Source of the DNA: Saccoglossus kowalevskii
Lineage: Eukaryota > Hemichordata > Enteropneusta > Harrimaniidae
Direction: 5' to 3'
Assembly: GCF_000003605.2 (NCBI RefSeq)
Contig: NW_003148771.1
Span: 277,426-312,763, forward strand
DNA length: 35,338 nt
How positions within the stretch are numbered: the first letter of the stretch is position 1; the number at the start of each line of letters is the position of its first letter. The notes below the pieces were generated by a model. The model saw only the letters and a program-made list of their open reading frames with translations, was not told where the DNA came from and made no database searches. Positions 33,101 through 35,338 of the stretch are shown here, piece by piece. A program made the position numbers and the translations under genes.

Positions 33101-34711
33101 CCTTTTAAGAAAATTTGACATTGAGAAATGTTGTTTTCATCCCAGATCTCTTGTCAATTTCACTGAGAAACTTGCTCATCCAAAAATTTCCTAAATTTTT
33201 AGCAAGATATGTAGCTAATTATATCCATTTGGTTTTCAAAATTATCAAAATTACATAAAAATGTTCAAATGTTGTATCAAAATTTTGGTCTGATAAAAAA
33301 TCATGTTCAAAATTTTGGAATGTGGAGTAATTAGTCAAAAGTTGGGTACTTTGGAGGGGACATTTAGGTTAATACTTGGGTTGAATGAAAACGTTAGTGT
33401 GATTACTGAATCATAAGACATTGTAGTCAAAGAGTCTTAGCTGCGTGATTTGCAATGTGGAATAATAATAAGGTTGCCAAGGTTGTGTTAATGCTAGTAA
33501 TTACCTAAATTGTTATTGCACAGTTGAAAAAAAAGAAGTAATTTGTGAGTAATTACTTCAAATAAAATGAATAACTCCTTGTAATTTCCCACTGTTGATT
33601 GACGATACAAGTTGTTTGAGTTGCTGCATGGATGTTGCATATATGGCACGTTCCTCACTGAATTCATGCTGTGTGGGAACAGAAGCTATTTTTGTATGCC
33701 GGCATGTTGTCATCACAGTGACAATTAATATTACAATAATGATTGTGCGTAAACACTCTGCCTCTTTATGTAGTGTTTCAAAATAAGTGCATATATATGC
33801 AGACAGTTTTCAATTTACTTTGATTTAAAGTGGTCATGCTATCATGCTACAGCAATGAACTACTTTTGTCATGTAACACAAATGATATTGAAAAACTAAA
33901 TCAAGAATGTAAATTCATTTATTTGTTAAGTGCTTTGGATACTCATCTTATGATACCTTTCGCCAAATATGTTAATTCTATTTTAAATGTAGTTAATACC
34001 GGTAGTTGTATTTAGTGGCCATACTGCCGTATTGTACTATATCGGTGTTGTGTCAATAAATTATTATTATTATTTATTATTATTATTTTTCAATGGCTGT
34101 TACTAACATTTTTTCGACCCTACTTGACTGATTCAAAATAGAAATCATGGTTACTATGGAAAAAAAGCTATGACTTCCTTCATTGTATTTGCTTTGTATG
34201 TGCAGGATATTTCCTATGCAAGGCAGCATTTATTACAGGCTTAATATGTTCTGTGAACTACCACAACTATACATGTGTACAACATTGCTGGAGTACAAGT
34301 ACGATCATTTTTTCCAGCCAAAAATGTTGGTGCAAGTTTTGGCACATTTTTAACATAGTTTTCTTTCCATTAATTTTGGACAAAATAAGCTTAATTTATC
34401 ATTATCTACAGGTCTTGATCAAATATTTATATAAAAAAAGTTGGAAAAAAATTATACAGCTAGATTTGTTGAAAGTGACAACAATTGTACTATATTTGGG
34501 ATGTTCAAGTGGTTTTAAATATAGTAACAATTTTTACAACTTTTTTTTCTCAGATATTTTTTCCCAAGTGTCTGATTCAAATGGCACACTGGTGTGGAAT
34601 AAATTAGATGCGTATTTAAAAGAAGTATTGTCATTGCCAGGAGCTGTCTTTGAAGGTCCATCATTTGGTTATAATGAAACAGCTGCCAGATCATGTTTTG
34701 GATATGAAGCT
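27040..34711 (+). CDS. DTNA: Dystrobrevin, N-terminal 208 residues (five exons, gene continues beyond window)
   Basis: Dystrobrevin is a cytoplasmic member of the dystrophin-associated complex. It binds syntrophins and dystrophin or its relatives beneath the plasma membrane of muscle, nerve and other cells. Joining 27040-27124, 27346-27426, 28078-28291, 28770-28855 and 34554-34711 gives one frame with all junctions in phase. Diagnostic stretches are [20 protein letters not shown] at residues 39-58, [20 protein letters not shown] near residues 91-110, [19 protein letters not shown], and [18 protein letters not shown] near the end. These distinguish it from dystrophin and utrophin, whose matching region differs. 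The segment covers the first EF-hand-type domain and much of the second; the ZZ zinc finger and coiled coils must lie downstream. An invertebrate gene would predate the vertebrate DTNA/DTNB split, so the symbol is nominal. Confidence 0.96.
27125..27345 (+). other. Dystrobrevin intron (221 bases)
   Basis: GTAAGT donor and TTTTTCTAG acceptor; phase 1. It contains no internal repeat or other feature that I can see. Confidence 0.85.
27346..27426 (+). CDS. DTNA: Dystrobrevin second coding exon
   Basis: An 81-base exon between a TTTCTAG acceptor and GTAAGT donor. It completes Arg29 and encodes residues 30-55 plus the first base of Leu56: [20 protein letters not shown], then VQKKCN. This is the most conserved dystrobrevin signature, at the start of the first EF-hand-type domain (Pfam EF-hand_2 of the dystrophin family). 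The short length shows why a frame search alone misses it. Confidence 0.95.
27427..28077 (+). other. Dystrobrevin intron (651 bases) with a hairpin
   Basis: GTAAGT donor, TTTGTTTTCAG acceptor, phase 1. It carries the 112-nt hairpin at 27653-27764, described separately. The rest is unremarkable AT-rich sequence. Confidence 0.85.
27653..27764 (+). ncRNA. Candidate intronic miRNA-like hairpin
   Basis: The arms face each other for 44 positions with no insertion or deletion: 37 pair (five of them G-U) and seven mismatch. Perfect blocks are TTATCATGAGAAT with ATTCTCATGATAA, AAAGTAT with ATACTTT, and AGGCAGTAC (27684-27692) with GTACTGCCT (27725-27733). A small ATCGAC/GTTGAT stem closes the apex. 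Symmetric mismatches, arm length and position in a sense intron fit a pri-miRNA foldback. I do not recognise a known family. A short palindromic transposon remnant is the main alternative. Confidence 0.45.
28078..28291 (+). CDS. DTNA: Dystrobrevin third coding exon
   Basis: A 214-base exon, acceptor TTTTCAG at 28077, donor GTAAGT at 28292. It completes Leu56, encodes residues 57-126 and gives two bases of Ser127. It reads [20 protein letters not shown] at the start, [20 protein letters not shown] near the middle and NFLLLAYD at the end. It forms the bulk of the first EF-hand-type domain. The 16 residues between ([16 protein letters not shown]) align in length with known family members, so no exon seems to be missing. 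Confidence 0.96.
28292..28769 (+). other. Dystrobrevin intron (478 bases)
   Basis: GTAAGT donor and GTTTTTTAG acceptor; phase 2. No repeat or RNA structure of note was seen. Confidence 0.85.
28770..28855 (+). CDS. DTNA: Dystrobrevin fourth coding exon
   Basis: An 86-base exon, acceptor TTTTTTAG at 28769, donor GTAAGT at 28856. It encodes Ser127 (completed) to Arg155 and the first base of Tyr156: [20 protein letters not shown], then GKLMDKLR. This is the linker into the second EF-hand-type domain. SEGRG..RV aligns with the family's D-P-E-G-H-G segment. The exon is too short for most frame searches but is fixed by homology and by phase on both sides. Confidence 0.95.
29277..29500 (+). other. 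Candidate alternative terminal exon of dystrobrevin
   Basis: A good pyrimidine tract and acceptor (CTTTGGTTCTATGCAG) ends at 29276. Spliced from the exon ending at 28855, the frame stays open for 60 codons (Cys, then [20 protein letters not shown] and more) to TAA at 29456-29458. AATAAA follows at 29488-29493. The product would stop after the first EF-hand-type domain. The peptide matches nothing I recognise and a chance combination in a 5.7-kb intron is possible. Confidence 0.3.
29915..29955. repeat. Short inverted repeat, 13-bp perfect arms
   Basis: AAAATGTGAAAGG (29915-29927) and CCTTTCACATTTT (29943-29955) are perfect reverse complements around a 15-base loop, within the long intron. Too short for a miRNA precursor. 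Confidence 0.8.
30663..30814 (+). mobile_element. MITE family A, 5'-truncated copy
   Basis: TTTGTAGGGAGTTTATTTTC, then GAATGTAAAATATAGGAAAG, TTCGCTGGATTTTATTTTCA and the terminus GGATTTTACAGTA match family A in + orientation. About 55 bases of the left end are missing and an A-tract interrupts the right arm. Confidence 0.85.
32215..32395 (+). repeat. Dispersed repeat fragment, family E, second copy
   Basis: Matches 10195-10330 in order: GAAAATGACTCACTGGTAGC, TTTAATGAATGCTGTT, CATACATG, AACTTTACACATACAT. It is preceded by TTCAAACTTGGTATG, a phrase also found near 25694, so the family's full unit probably starts upstream. Confidence 0.5.
34058..34087. repeat. ATT microsatellite
   Basis: A run of (ATT)n with one interruption, inside the long intron. 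Confidence 0.95.
34554..34711 (+). CDS. DTNA: Dystrobrevin fifth coding exon
   Basis: A 158-base exon, acceptor TTTTTTTTCTCAG at 34553, donor GTGAGT at 34712, ending on a codon boundary. It completes Tyr156 and encodes residues 157-208: [40 protein letters not shown], then [12 protein letters not shown]. This is the core of the second EF-hand-type domain (Pfam EF-hand_3). The donor coincides with the first base of a 40-bp tandem repeat. Reading past the donor gives ten further codons and TAA at 34739-34741. Confidence 0.95.
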
Positions 34712-34854
34712 GTGAGTAATAGACATGTTGTTTGCTTTTAACCAATCAGATGTGAGTAGTAGATATGTTGTTTGCTTTCAACCAATCAGCTTTGAGTAAT
34801 AGACATGTTATTTGCTTTCAACCAATCAGATGTGAGTAGTAGACATGTTGATCG
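34712..34854 (+). repeat. 40-bp minisatellite beginning exactly at the exon 5 splice donor
   Basis: Units of GTGAGTAATAGACATGTTGT, then TTGCTTTYAACCAATCAGAT, start at 34712, 34752 and 34792, with a partial unit at 34832. The first six bases of each unit are GTGAGT, GTGAGT, TTGAGT and GTGAGT, so donor-like sites recur every 40 bp. The CCAATCAG motif recurs at 34742, 34782 and 34822. Confidence 0.95.
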
Positions 34855-35338
34855 TTTCATCTCCATGTGTGGAAATTAAATATTAATATTGTCTGTATTG
34901 GACTGACTTGTTGGAGAATAAAAGTACCTGTCTCATTTGATTATGTACCTTTCCCTAGCAAGATAAATTATGACATATTATTTGAAATAAAATGTCCATT
35001 CGTAGCTCATCATTTTATAAGTCTTTAAAAACTGCATTTTTCTGCAAATTAGAAATTTTGGACAACCCGATTTGGATGGTCAGTAAAACTTTATATCATT
35101 ATTCATCTGTCCAGAGAGAGGAGGGAGTTTGTGCGTTTACCTGTCCCAGCTAAAATATGTCTGTCCGTGACAGGCCTTAATTTTGACCGCTGACCTCTGT
35201 CGATTCAGACAGTCGCAACATATGACTATCAGCAAACTGACATGTTTCAATTTTCCGCCATGTCATAGTAGGAGTATTTTTGCACCCCTCTTTTGCAACT
35301 TCCGGGAAAGTGGTTTATCAGCAAACAGAAGACAGGGT
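34855..35338 (+). other. Start of the next dystrobrevin intron, running off the window
   Basis: No exon is recognisable; the next expected segment, leading to the ZZ domain, is not present. Nothing else of note. Confidence 0.6.

Larger units (their letters stand above)
28856..34553 (+). other. Dystrobrevin long intron (5698 bases)
   Basis: GTAAGT donor and a strong acceptor (CAACTTTTTTTTCTCAG); phase 1. It holds the candidate alternative terminal exon (29277-29500), a 13-bp perfect stem hairpin (29915-29955), a family A MITE fragment, a family E fragment, an ATT microsatellite and a short family D-like phrase near 31100 (AGCTAATTTGCATATTG). The frame at 34253-34741 overlaps this intron and is only real from 34554. 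Confidence 0.85.

Noticed and set aside
34253-34553. N-terminal part of a 162-codon frame leading into dystrobrevin exon 5
   Set aside because: Homology begins exactly after the acceptor at 34553; the upstream part is intron with a Lys/Ile/Leu-rich chance frame.

Overview
This is a piece of an animal nuclear genome, AT-rich and full of introns. It carries one gene that can be recognised with confidence: the 5' coding part of a dystrobrevin gene on the + strand. Five exons between 27026 and 34711 join at consensus GT/AG sites, in phase, to give the first 208 residues. These cover the N-terminus and most of the EF-hand region, and the gene runs off the right edge. The density of small inverted-repeat elements, TA-flanked MITEs, and a repeat rich in 'aacttggt..cat' and 'aattacctaatttgcat' suggests a marine invertebrate. 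That placement is an inference, and I cannot name a species.

Layout. 1-537: 19-bp minisatellite cut by the window edge. 1196-1403: 208-bp palindromic MITE (family A). 2501-5235: a 48-52-bp triplication, then a 2.4-kb minisatellite built from two unit types of about 54 and 56 bp. 6567-6935: DNA element with long terminal inverted repeats. 7140-7394: tRNA-derived SINE on the - strand. 8571-12180: diverged tandem repeat, palindromes, MITEs, and two 29-bp foldbacks each flanked by 7-bp direct repeats. 13027-15265: microsatellite plus a nested nest of repeats with a 614-base assembly gap (13960-14573). 16726-17105 and 20998-21390: pairs of abutting MITEs. 21541-21714: pure A/T block between 15-bp direct repeats. 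24880-25372: 144-bp tandem repeat built on a 24-bp subperiod. The remaining sequence left of 27026 shows no convincing gene. Because the first visible dystrobrevin exon has a splice acceptor 14 bases before its ATG, much of that left part may be a 5' intron of the same gene.

The gene. Dystrobrevin is a cytoplasmic, membrane-associated member of the dystrophin complex. Introns visible here are 221, 651, 478 and 5698 bases. Three intronic features deserve attention: a 112-nt miRNA-precursor-like hairpin in the 651-base intron; a candidate alternative terminal exon in the 5.7-kb intron, in phase with the upstream exon and followed by stop and AATAAA; and a 40-bp minisatellite starting exactly at the splice donor of the last visible exon, so that donor-like sites are reiterated. 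No prokaryotic features, CRISPR array, rRNA or convincing functional tRNA gene was seen.
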